Assembly (NCBI GenBank): GCA_903882725.1
Contig: CAIRYF010000330.1
Coordinates: forward strand, 1 to 6,827
DNA: 6,827 nucleotides
Direction of reading: 5' to 3'
DNA from: an uncultured Simplicispira sp.
GTDB taxonomy: Bacteria > Pseudomonadota > Gammaproteobacteria > Burkholderiales > Burkholderiaceae_C
Shown: positions 1 through 5,722 of the stretch, piece by piece
How positions within the stretch are numbered: position 1 is the stretch's first letter
Layout: the number at the start of each line of letters is the position of its first letter
Notes under the pieces: generated by a model
What the model was told of the DNA's origin: nothing
Databases searched by the model: none
The model's input: the letters and a program-made list of their open reading frames with translations, nothing else
Program-made: the position numbers and the translations under genes

Positions 1-184
1 CGCGGCGGCGCACAAAATCGTTGCGCCGCTTGCGCTCAATCATTTCTTTGAGCACTTGCTTGCTGTACTGGCTCTCGCGCTCGGTCTCGATCGAGTCCAA
101 ATCGTTCCAGTTGACGGTGGGATTGCGCACAAAGCGCACGACTTTGGACAGCAGGCCTCCGGGAGCGCTGTCTTCTTTGCTCAT
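1..184 (-). CDS. Conserved hypothetical protein, 5' part only (runs off the left edge)
   Basis: The reading frame starts at ATG (complement 182-184) and stays open to the window edge, giving 61 complete codons with no stop. The N-terminus begins MSKEDSAPGG and continues with a short hydrophobic/basic stretch (LLSKVVRFVR), then a polar region rich in Glu, Arg and Lys (QYSKQVLKEMIERKRRNDF) that should be helical. No signal peptide or membrane segment is visible. I recall similar N-termini in uncharacterised Burkholderiales proteins encoded next to dksA, but I cannot name a function. It follows dksA on the same strand after 59 bp with no convincing terminator, so co-transcription with dksA is likely. 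The ribosome site is weak (AGGTG about 5 nt before the start). The C-terminal end lies outside the window, so its domain content is unknown. Confidence 0.7.
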   Translation of the reverse strand, partial: MSKEDSAPGGLLSKVVRFVRNPTVNWNDLDSIETERESQYSKQVLKEMIERKRRNDFVRRR

Positions 185-243
185 ACAGCACCTGTGCAGC
201 ACCAAGAAGTTAACAGCGCGCGCATCACACGATTGCTGTGTCT

Positions 244-1026
244 TTAATCGCCAAACATTTTTTGTTTCAGCTCACGGCGTTGCTGGGCTTCCAGCGACAA
301 GGTGGCTGTGGGGCGGGCCAGCAAGCGACCAACGCCAATGGGCTCACCGGTTTCGTCGCAATAGCCGTAGTCGCCGCCGTCAATGCGGCTGATCGATTGT
401 TCGATTTTTTTCAGCAGCTTGCGCTCACGGTCGCGCGTGCGCAGCTCCAGCGCGTGCTCTTCTTCAATCGTGGCGCGGTCGGCGGGGTCGGGTACCACGA
501 CGGTGTCTTCGCGCAGGTTTTCGGTGGTTTTACCGGCGCTGTCGTGAATTTCTTTCTTCAGCGAGACCAGTTTGAGACGAAAGAACGCCATTTGCGTCTC
601 GTTCATGTAGTCGTCGTCGTGCATGGCCAGCACTTCAGCGTCGCTCAACTCTTGGACTGGTTTGGTTTTCCAGTTGTTGGCCAGCTTGGCATCTTTCTTT
701 AATGCGTTGGCGGGGTTGGGCACCATCATGGTCGAGGGCATGGTGTTGGTGTAGATGGCTTTGGCAGCACTGGAGGTGCTGCTTTGCGCAATCGAGGGCA
801 CCGTCAGCTGCGCCAAGCGCGACGAGGGCCGGGTGCTGCGCACGGGCGTTTGCAACGCAGACGGCGTGGTGTCTACTGGGGCGGCGGCGGCAGGTGCAGG
901 TGCTGGCGGCGTGGCTTTGGGGGCCGTTCGCACAGCAGACTTCACGGGTGCCTCAGTGGCGGCGGCTTTGGTAGCGCTGGCCGTGACTTTGGTCGTTGCC
1001 TTGGATTTGCTGGGTTCAGCTTTCAA
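244..1026 (-). CDS. dksA: DksA-family RNA polymerase-binding transcription factor, single-cysteine type with long N-terminal tail
   Basis: DksA binds in the RNA polymerase secondary channel and, with ppGpp, adjusts initiation at rRNA and amino-acid promoters. The 260-residue product has a Lys/Thr/Ala/Pro-rich low-complexity tail (about 1-110), then the conserved DksA body from about 119. The coiled-coil tip DPADRA (180-185) keeps both acidic residues, D180 and D183, equivalent to E. coli D71/D74. The zinc-finger region retains only C223; the other three cysteine positions are T226, S244 and A247, the pattern of zinc-independent or single-Cys DksA proteins. E. coli DksA is 151 residues, so the tail accounts for the extra length. 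I chose the TTG start at complement 1024-1026 because AGGAG lies 7 nt upstream and translation gives MKAEPSKSK; the in-frame ATG 40 codons upstream adds an unlikely Cys/Arg/Pro-rich segment with no ribosome site. The GTG five codons upstream is a weaker alternative. Confidence 0.93.
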   Translation of the reverse strand: MKAEPSKSKATTKVTASATKAAATEAPVKSAVRTAPKATPPAPAPAAAAPVDTTPSALQTPVRSTRPSSRLAQLTVPSIAQSSTSSAAKAIYTNTMPSTMMVPNPANALKKDAKLANNWKTKPVQELSDAEVLAMHDDDYMNETQMAFFRLKLVSLKKEIHDSAGKTTENLREDTVVVPDPADRATIEEEHALELRTRDRERKLLKKIEQSISRIDGGDYGYCDETGEPIGVGRLLARPTATLSLEAQQRRELKQKMFGD

Positions 1027-1033
1027 TTCCTGT

Positions 1034-1038
1034 CTCCT
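1034..1038 (-). promoter_or_regulatory. Ribosome binding site that fixes the TTG start of dksA
   Basis: On the minus strand AGGAG is followed by 7 nt and then TTG (complement 1024-1026). This is a near-ideal Shine-Dalgarno distance and is the main reason for preferring the TTG over the upstream ATG or GTG codons. Confidence 0.7.
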
Positions 1039-1121
1039 CACAGTACATACAGGCCTGCAGCAACGCCCCGGGCGCGCGGGCAGGCGGTTGGGTGGTAAAC
1101 ACCTCTGGTGACCGGGGCGCG

Positions 1122-1148
1122 ATTGTATCGACACCCGCTGACACACAA
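1122..1148 (-). promoter_or_regulatory. Candidate sigma-70 promoter of dksA
   Basis: In the 181-bp gap between the COG0523 gene and dksA, the minus strand carries TACAAT (complement 1122-1127; 5 of 6 matches to TATAAT). Upstream is TTGTGT (complement 1143-1148), a weak -35 with a short 15-nt spacer. Transcription would start near 1115, leaving a leader of about 90 nt before the TTG start. The bases after the -10 are GC-rich (CGCGCCCC), a discriminator type typical of promoters repressed by ppGpp/DksA, which would fit autoregulation. The -10 is fairly convincing; the -35 and the regulatory reading are inference. Confidence 0.4.
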
Positions 1149-1207
1149 CGCACTGTTGCGTAATGCAGACAAATTAATCAGAAATGCGGCTTCTTTACGC
1201 CTGTCGG

Positions 1208-2299
1208 TCACGCCAAGCATTGATCTAAGCCTTGTTCAAGAATATCGCGCGGCAAATCAATGCCAATGAACACCATCTTGCTGCTGCGCTCTTCCTTTGG
1301 CTCCCAAGCTGGGCCTAAGTCGCTGCCCATCAGCTGGTGTACGCCCTGAAAAATCACCTTGCGCTCGGTGCCGACCATGTCGAGCACGCCTTTGTAGCGC
1401 AACATTCGCGGGCCATAAATGTTGACGATGGCACCCAAAAAATCTTCCAGCTTGGCCGGGTCAAACGGGCGCTGGGCGCGGTAGACAAAGCTTTTGACGT
1501 CATCGTCGTGATGGTGGTGGTGCCCATGGCCGTGGCCGTGCTGGTGCGAGGGGTGGTTGCAGTGCTCGCCATGCACATGGTCATGATCGTGGGCATGGCC
1601 GTGTGCCTTGGCGGTGTCTTTGGCAGCATCTTTGGCTGCAGTTTTTTGCAAAAATTCTGGGTCAATATCGAGCTTGGTGTTGAGGTTAAAGCCGCGCAAG
1701 TCCAGCACCTCGGCCAGCGGCACCTCGCCAAAATGCACCGCTTTGATGGGTGCGCGCGGGTTCATGTGTTTGAGGCGGTGGATCAGCGCCTCGGTCTCTT
1801 GGGCGCTGACCAATTCAGTTTTAGACAAGAAAATTTGGTCGGCAAAACCGACTTGGCGGCGCGCTTCTTGGCGCTCGTTGAGCTGCTGCGGCGCGTGCTT
1901 GGCATCGACCAGCGTGATGATCGAGTCGATCAAGTAGGTCTCGGCAATTTCTTCGTCCATAAAGAAAGTTTGTGCCACTGGGCCGGGGTCGGCCAGGCCG
2001 GTGGTCTCAATCACCACGCGGTCAAACTCCAGCAAGCCCTTGCGCCGCTTGGCGGCCAGCAGTTGCAGCGTCTCGCGCAGGTCTTCGCGGATGGTGCAGC
2101 AAATGCAGCCGTTGCTCATCTGCACGATGTGCTCTTTCGAGTCGGTCAGCAAAATATCGTTGTCGATGTTTTCTTCGCCAAACTCGTTTTCAATGACTGC
2201 AATTTTCTGGCCGTGGGCCTCGCTCAACAGGCGCTTGAGCAGCGTGGTTTTGCCCGAGCCCAAAAAGCCGGTCAGGATGGTGGTGGGAATCAGGGACAT
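1208..2299 (-). CDS. COG0523-family (CobW/ZNG1-like) metal-chaperone GTPase with His-rich linker
   Basis: This is a G3E GTPase of the COG0523 family, whose members use GTP to deliver metal ions, often zinc, to client proteins. The 363-residue product has a Walker A motif GFLGSGKT (11-18), an ENEFGE motif (37-42), the signature CICC (65-68; the CxCC metal site), ETTGLADP (98-105) and a G4-like SKTE (159-162) where NKxD or TKTD is usual. Residues 233-264 form a linker with 17 histidines, one cysteine and adjacent Asp residues, a probable metal-binding or metal-storage segment. A CobW C-terminal domain follows from about 268. The length is above E. coli YjiA (about 318), mostly because of the linker. 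It lies between the DUF484 gene and dksA on one strand. CobW of cobalamin synthesis is unlikely because no cobalamin genes are nearby and the linker fits the zinc-handling subfamilies better. Metal identity is inferred, not shown. Confidence 0.92.
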   Translation of the reverse strand: MSLIPTTILTGFLGSGKTTLLKRLLSEAHGQKIAVIENEFGEENIDNDILLTDSKEHIVQMSNGCICCTIREDLRETLQLLAAKRRKGLLEFDRVVIETTGLADPGPVAQTFFMDEEIAETYLIDSIITLVDAKHAPQQLNERQEARRQVGFADQIFLSKTELVSAQETEALIHRLKHMNPRAPIKAVHFGEVPLAEVLDLRGFNLNTKLDIDPEFLQKTAAKDAAKDTAKAHGHAHDHDHVHGEHCNHPSHQHGHGHGHHHHHDDDVKSFVYRAQRPFDPAKLEDFLGAIVNIYGPRMLRYKGVLDMVGTERKVIFQGVHQLMGSDLGPAWEPKEERSSKMVFIGIDLPRDILEQGLDQCLA

Positions 2300-2392
2300 A
2301 GAACAATCTTGGAAAACGAACAGCGCCAGCCACCGCAGGGCGGGGTTAGCAGGGGTGGGGTTGCCAACAGTAGCAGGTTAAGGCCGACGCAA

Positions 2393-3118
2393 TTAGCGCA
2401 AACGCGCCAGTACCGCGCTGGCCATTTCTGTCATGTTGGACAAAAAATCCACCCCCATGGTGGCATCAAAGCGGTGTACGTCGTGCGAGGCCAGCACCAT
2501 CATCCCAAAGGCGGGGGTGGCGCTGGCCATGGGGCCGTCGCGCAGCGGCAGCAGCGCCAGCGACTGTGCGCCGCTGCCGTCTTCGTGCGCGATGCCGCCG
2601 CCGGGCAACCACGAGGCGGCTTCAAAACCCAGGTTGGGGCCACAAAACGGCATGGTCAGCGACGTGGCCAAGGCGCGCACATCGTCGCTGGCACCTTGGG
2701 CAAAGGCTTCGTGCGCGTAGGCGGGGGCCACATCCCACAGGCGAATCGCCACTTGCGGTACATCAAACTGCTTGGTAATGCCCTCTACCAGCACGCCGGG
2801 GAGTTCTACCGGATTTTTGACGCGCTGCAGCGCGCAGCTCCAAGCGTGGATTTTTTGTACGGTGGTGGTGTTTTCTTGGCTGTGGCGCACCATTTCAATG
2901 ATGCGCTGCTCTAGCCCTTTGATCTTGTCGCGCAGCATTTGGGCCTGGCGCTCTTGCTGGCTGATGGCACGGGTGCGGTGCGGGCTGCTGATTTGCACAC
3001 TGGCCAGTACCTCGGCGTGGCGTTCAAAAAATTCGGGCGTTTGCAGCAAAAACTGGGCAATATCGTCTTCGGTGATGGGAGATGTCTGGGAGGTGGTGGA
3101 CGTTGGAGAGGTAGTCAT
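2393..3118 (-). CDS. DUF484 (YigA-like) GAF-fold protein
   Basis: The 241-residue product matches the DUF484 family by its order of elements. After a Ser/Thr-rich leader (1-16) comes the helical segment [17 protein letters not shown] with a following HxEVL, then [20 protein letters not shown], a short coiled coil running to about residue 75, and a GAF-like alpha/beta domain from about 95 to the end. The family is uncharacterised; a ligand-sensing role is only suggested by the GAF fold. The start ATG overlaps the dapF stop in ATGA (3115-3118), so translation is coupled to dapF, as in E. coli dapF-yigA. In E. coli xerC follows; here the next gene is the COG0523 GTPase after 94 bp. No signal peptide or membrane segment is visible. 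Confidence in family is high, in function none. Confidence 0.9.
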   Translation of the reverse strand: MTTSPTSTTSQTSPITEDDIAQFLLQTPEFFERHAEVLASVQISSPHRTRAISQQERQAQMLRDKIKGLEQRIIEMVRHSQENTTTVQKIHAWSCALQRVKNPVELPGVLVEGITKQFDVPQVAIRLWDVAPAYAHEAFAQGASDDVRALATSLTMPFCGPNLGFEAASWLPGGGIAHEDGSGAQSLALLPLRDGPMASATPAFGMMVLASHDVHRFDATMGVDFLSNMTEMASAVLARLR

Positions 3119-3993
3119 AATTTTTCTGGAATTTCGATCTGGCCTTCAAAAACCGCAGTGGCTGGGCCGCTCAGGTACACCGAGGCATCTGCTGCGCCGC
3201 TCCAAGCAATGTCTAAACGCCCACCCCGGGTAGCAACTTGTACGTTGGCATCCAGCAGCCCAGCGCGCATACCGGCCACTACTGCCGCGCAGGCTCCGGT
3301 GCCACAGGCCAAGGTTTCGCCAGCGCCGCGCTCAAAGACCCGCAAGCGTACATGGCTGCGATCGACTATTTGTAAAAAACCCACATTGGTGCGCTGTGCA
3401 AAGCGCTGGTGCTGCTCTATCAGCGGCCCCCACTGCAGCACTGGCGCGCTATCGACATCGTCTACCCACTGCACCGCATGGGGGTTGCCCATAGATACCA
3501 CTGCTACTAAAATAGTAGCTGTAAGCGCTTTATCGGTAAGGGCTAGCGGCCATTTTTGCACTAAACCTTGCTGCATCGGCTGCAAACCTTGGCTGTCAAA
3601 CGGGACGCGCGCGGTGTCCCACACTGGGCGGCCCATGTCCACCGTAACGCGGCCATCGGGCCTCAGCTGCGGTGCAATCACGCCCGACAGCGTCTGCACG
3701 CGGATGGTGTCTTTGTGGGTCAGCCCCTTGTCGTGTACATAGCGGGCAAAGCAGCGCGCGCCATTGCCGCATTGGCCAACCTCGCTGCCATCGGCGTTGT
3801 GGATCACGTATTCAAAATCAATGCCCGGCCCGGGCGAGGGCCGCACCGTGAGGATTTGGTCGGCACCGATGCCAAAGTGGCGGTCGGCTAAAAAACGGTA
3901 CTGCGCTGGCGTCAGACCCAGACGGCCTTGGGTCTCGTCGAGCACGACAAAATCGTTGCCCGCGCCCTGCATTTTGGTAAAGCGAATGTGCAT
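3115..3993 (-). CDS. dapF: Diaminopimelate epimerase
   Basis: DapF converts LL- to meso-diaminopimelate, the step before lysine synthesis and peptidoglycan cross-linking, in the cytoplasm and without a cofactor. The 292-residue product begins [19 protein letters not shown], the family N-terminus, and has both catalytic cysteines in context: C75 in QCGNGARC and C230 in ACGTGAC. SMGNPH (167-172), TNVGF and ERGAGET are also intact. The in-frame extension upstream of complement 3993 gives unrelated sequence and overlaps the divergent gene, so I reject it. There is no Shine-Dalgarno sequence; a -10-like GATAAT lies 7 nt before the ATG, suggesting a leaderless message. By my count, between PF and VVSMG the protein has about 11 more residues than E. 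coli DapF. This expansion coincides with a dispersed palindromic repeat (residues about 145-164) encoding [18 protein letters not shown] with unusually AT-rich codons. Downstream it overlaps the DUF484 gene. Confidence 0.97.
   Translation of the reverse strand: MHIRFTKMQGAGNDFVVLDETQGRLGLTPAQYRFLADRHFGIGADQILTVRPSPGPGIDFEYVIHNADGSEVGQCGNGARCFARYVHDKGLTHKDTIRVQTLSGVIAPQLRPDGRVTVDMGRPVWDTARVPFDSQGLQPMQQGLVQKWPLALTDKALTATILVAVVSMGNPHAVQWVDDVDSAPVLQWGPLIEQHQRFAQRTNVGFLQIVDRSHVRLRVFERGAGETLACGTGACAAVVAGMRAGLLDANVQVATRGGRLDIAWSGAADASVYLSGPATAVFEGQIEIPEKL
3503..3559 (+). repeat. Dispersed ~58-bp imperfect palindromic element, copy A, inside dapF
   Basis: It begins GCTACTAAAATAGTAGC (3503-3519), a perfect 6-bp inverted repeat around a 5-nt loop. 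A second, imperfect stem follows (GTAAGCGCTT against AAGGGCTAGC, 3521-3530 and 3538-3547), and then a TTTTT-containing tail. It aligns without gaps with copies at 5206 and 6538 over the first 44 positions; by my count about 31 of 44 are identical in each comparison. It is read in frame by dapF on the opposite strand without interrupting it. Confidence 0.75.
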
Positions 3994-4000
3994 ATGCCGG

Positions 4001-4030
4001 ATTATCACCGTGGCGGTGCCGTCTGATAAT
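4001..4030. promoter_or_regulatory. Mirror-symmetric bidirectional promoter for dapF and the Nudix-MBL gene
   Basis: The inverted repeat ATTATCA (4001-4007) and TGATAAT (4024-4030) frames a GC-rich core. Rightward: -35 TTATCA (4002-4007), 17-nt spacer, -10 GATAAT (4025-4030), predicted start at about 4037, the A of the ATG. Leftward: -35 TTATCA (complement 4024-4029), 17-nt spacer, -10 GATAAT (complement 4001-4006), predicted start at about 3994, next to the dapF ATG. Each arm is therefore the -10 of one gene and the -35 of the other. Neither gene has a Shine-Dalgarno sequence. The hexamers match consensus at 5 of 6 (-10) and 4 of 6 (-35). Sequence only; transcription is inferred. Confidence 0.6.
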
Positions 4031-4036
4031 GCAGCT

Positions 4037-5722
4037 ATGCCCCGCTTTAACCAACAACTCCACCCGCACCGCGAGCCAGCACCTCCCCTGTCTGCGGCCA
4101 CTGTTTTACTGCTGCGCAACGCCGCCACCGATGGCGCACTTGAAGTGCTGATGACGCGCCGCTCGGCCAAGGCCAGCTTTGCCGCTGGCGCTTATGTTTT
4201 TCCGGGCGGCGGCATCGACGCCTTGGACAGCGACCCCTCCACCCACGCCGCAGCGGCGCGGCGCCCAACGCAAAGCGACGAGCACCTGACCCAAGCCATT
4301 GCCGCCATCCGCGAAAGCTTTGAAGAACTGGGTGTGCTGCTGGCGCGCCATGCCGATGGCCGCATGGCCGGTGCCGGCGACATTGCCGCCCTGGACCGCC
4401 ACGCCCCGTTTGCTGCGCAATGCCAAGCGCGCGGTCTGACGCTGGCGGCCGATGGTGTGTTTGTGCTGGCGCGCTGGACGGCCGACCGCGACCTGCCCAA
4501 GCGCTTTGACGTGCCATTTTTAGTCGCCTCCATGCCGGCCGGACAAACGCCTGTCGCCGACGAGAAAGAGCAGTTTGAGCCCGTCTGGGTGCGCCCAGCC
4601 CAAGCGCTAGAGCGCCACGCGGCCGGGCAGTTTTTTATGATTTTCCCTACGATTCGCACCCTGCAACGTTTGGCCCAATTTGCCAACGCCGGTGCGGTGC
4701 TGGCCGCCTGCGTGGGCGAAACCCCGCTGTGGACCAGTTGCCCCCGCGCCGGTTTGCTGGCGGGCAAAGAGTCGCGCTACATGGAAGATGAGGCGCCGTT
4801 TGGCGAGCTGGCGCTGGTGTGCCCCGACGGCCAAATCGTCCATCCGCTGGACTGGCAAAGCGAGCGCGCCGCGCCGCTTTTGAAGAACGTGCAACGCCTG
4901 ACGGCCCCCAACCCCGGCGTCATGACCGGCCCCGGCACCAACAGCTACTTGGTCGGTGACCCGGCCACCGGCTACATCGCCATCGACCCCGGCCCGCAAG
5001 ACGCCGAGCACTTAGAGCGCCTGTGGCGCGCCGCCGGTGGTGACATTCGCATGATTGTGTGTACCCATTCGCACGCCGACCACTCGCCCGGTGCAATGCC
5101 GCTGCAAGCGCTGTGCGTGCAGGCCGGGCGCGCTGCGCCGCCCATTCTGGGTTTGCCATCGGCCAGCACAGCGCGTGCCAACAGCGAGTTCACGCCCGAT
5201 CGTGTGCTACAAAATAATGAGCTGCTAACGCTTTCAGGTAAAGGGCTAGGTGGCGAAATAACCCATACTTTGCAAGCCATCCACACCCCTGGCCACGCCG
5301 CCAACCACCTGTGTTTGCTGCTGCAAGAAGACGCCTTGCTGTTCTCGGGTGACCATGTGCTCAATGGCAGCACTACCGTCATCGACCCGCCCGACGGCAA
5401 CATGGCCGACTACTTGGAATCGCTCGACCGGCTGGACGCGCTGTGCGCCCAGCACGCGGTCGAATTCATCTTGCCCGCGCACGGCTACGTGCTGGGCGGC
5501 CCGGTGCATGGGGCGCGCAGCGCTATCGCCCACCTGAAGGCGCACCGCCTGGCGCGCGAGGCCAAAGTCATCGCCGCCATGCAGGCGCTGCCCGAAGGCA
5601 CACTAGAAGACTGGGTCGCCCACGCCTACGCCGACGTACCACCACGGATGTGGCCCATAGCGCAGCGATCGCTCATCGCCCACGTCGAACGCATTCGCGC
5701 ACTGGAGCCCGGTAATGACTAA
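4037..5722 (+). CDS. Nudix hydrolase fused to LACTB2-like metallo-beta-lactamase-fold hydrolase
   Basis: The 561-residue product holds two hydrolases. The N-terminal half (about 17-210) is Nudix: VFPGGGID (54-61), then a long insertion and [14 protein letters not shown] (89-102) with the REx2EExG core R92, E93, E96, E97, G99. This split Nudix box resembles NUDT19-type CoA or nucleotide diphosphatases. The C-terminal half (about 285-495) is a metallo-beta-lactamase fold: [21 protein letters not shown] (metal ligands H344, H346, D348, H349), HTPGH (H420), SGDH (D439) and LPAHG (H482), all intact. The last ~60 residues resemble the winged helix of LACTB2, an endoribonuclease. Substrates are not known from sequence. 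I start at ATG 4037 because upstream codons lie inside dapF and the divergent promoter; no Shine-Dalgarno is present, consistent with a leaderless message. Residues about 390-406 are encoded by a dispersed repeat. The next gene overlaps by 8 bp. Confidence 0.9.
   Translation: MPRFNQQLHPHREPAPPLSAATVLLLRNAATDGALEVLMTRRSAKASFAAGAYVFPGGGIDALDSDPSTHAAAARRPTQSDEHLTQAIAAIRESFEELGVLLARHADGRMAGAGDIAALDRHAPFAAQCQARGLTLAADGVFVLARWTADRDLPKRFDVPFLVASMPAGQTPVADEKEQFEPVWVRPAQALERHAAGQFFMIFPTIRTLQRLAQFANAGAVLAACVGETPLWTSCPRAGLLAGKESRYMEDEAPFGELALVCPDGQIVHPLDWQSERAAPLLKNVQRLTAPNPGVMTGPGTNSYLVGDPATGYIAIDPGPQDAEHLERLWRAAGGDIRMIVCTHSHADHSPGAMPLQALCVQAGRAAPPILGLPSASTARANSEFTPDRVLQNNELLTLSGKGLGGEITHTLQAIHTPGHAANHLCLLLQEDALLFSGDHVLNGSTTVIDPPDGNMADYLESLDRLDALCAQHAVEFILPAHGYVLGGPVHGARSAIAHLKAHRLAREAKVIAAMQALPEGTLEDWVAHAYADVPPRMWPIAQRSLIAHVERIRALEPGND
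5206..5263 (+). repeat. Dispersed palindromic element, copy C, inside the MBL domain
   Basis: This copy is gap-free collinear with the copies at 3503 and 6538 from GCTAC (5206) to AAAGGGCTAG (5240-5249); by my count about 31 of 44 positions match copy A. The first stem has decayed (GCTAC against GAGC), but the second stem is the best of the three: CTAACGCTTT (5225-5234) against AAAGGGCTAG (5240-5249), 8 of 10 paired. It is read in the sense orientation as [16 protein letters not shown], between RV and the metal-binding HTPGH segment. Codons here (CTA, AAT, AAT, CTA, ACG, TCA, ATA) are atypical of the surrounding GC-rich gene. Confidence 0.65.

Noticed and set aside
185..243. Terminator between dksA and the left-edge gene
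   Set aside because: Only short imperfect stems and no T-run; read-through seems more likely.
1027..1146. 40-codon upstream extension of dksA to an ATG
   Set aside because: It is Cys/Arg/Pro-rich, crosses the candidate promoter and lacks a ribosome site, whereas the TTG at complement 1024-1026 has an excellent one.
1501..1560. Simple-sequence look of repeated GTG/ATG triplets on the plus strand
   Set aside because: It is explained by the His codons of the COG0523 linker, not a separate repeat or structural element.
2347..2370. Weak hairpin GTTGGC/GCTAAC in the DUF484-COG0523 gap
   Set aside because: Six pairs including a wobble, a 12-nt loop and no T-tract; not enough to call a terminator.
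2300..2392. Possible Zur box or promoter upstream of the COG0523 gene
   Set aside because: The gap is GC-rich apart from its edges. I found no AT-rich palindrome of the Zur type and no paired -35/-10; read-through from dapF-DUF484 is the simpler model.
1337..2914. 525-codon open frame on the plus strand
   Set aside because: It lies antisense to the COG0523 and DUF484 genes, which have clear family motifs. Its translation is low-complexity Val/Gly/His-rich shadow sequence of a GC-rich genome.
3764..4036. 91-codon upstream extension of the Nudix-MBL frame
   Set aside because: It lies entirely within antisense dapF and the divergent promoter; the Nudix domain is complete from ATG 4037.
3994..4170. 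59-codon upstream extension of dapF
   Set aside because: DapF proteins start at [15 protein letters not shown]; the extension is unlike the family and overlaps the Nudix gene.
4602..4614. AAGCGCTAGAGCG, similar to part of the dispersed repeat
   Set aside because: Neither the outer hairpin nor the spacing is present; it is ordinary coding sequence (QALER) in the Nudix domain.
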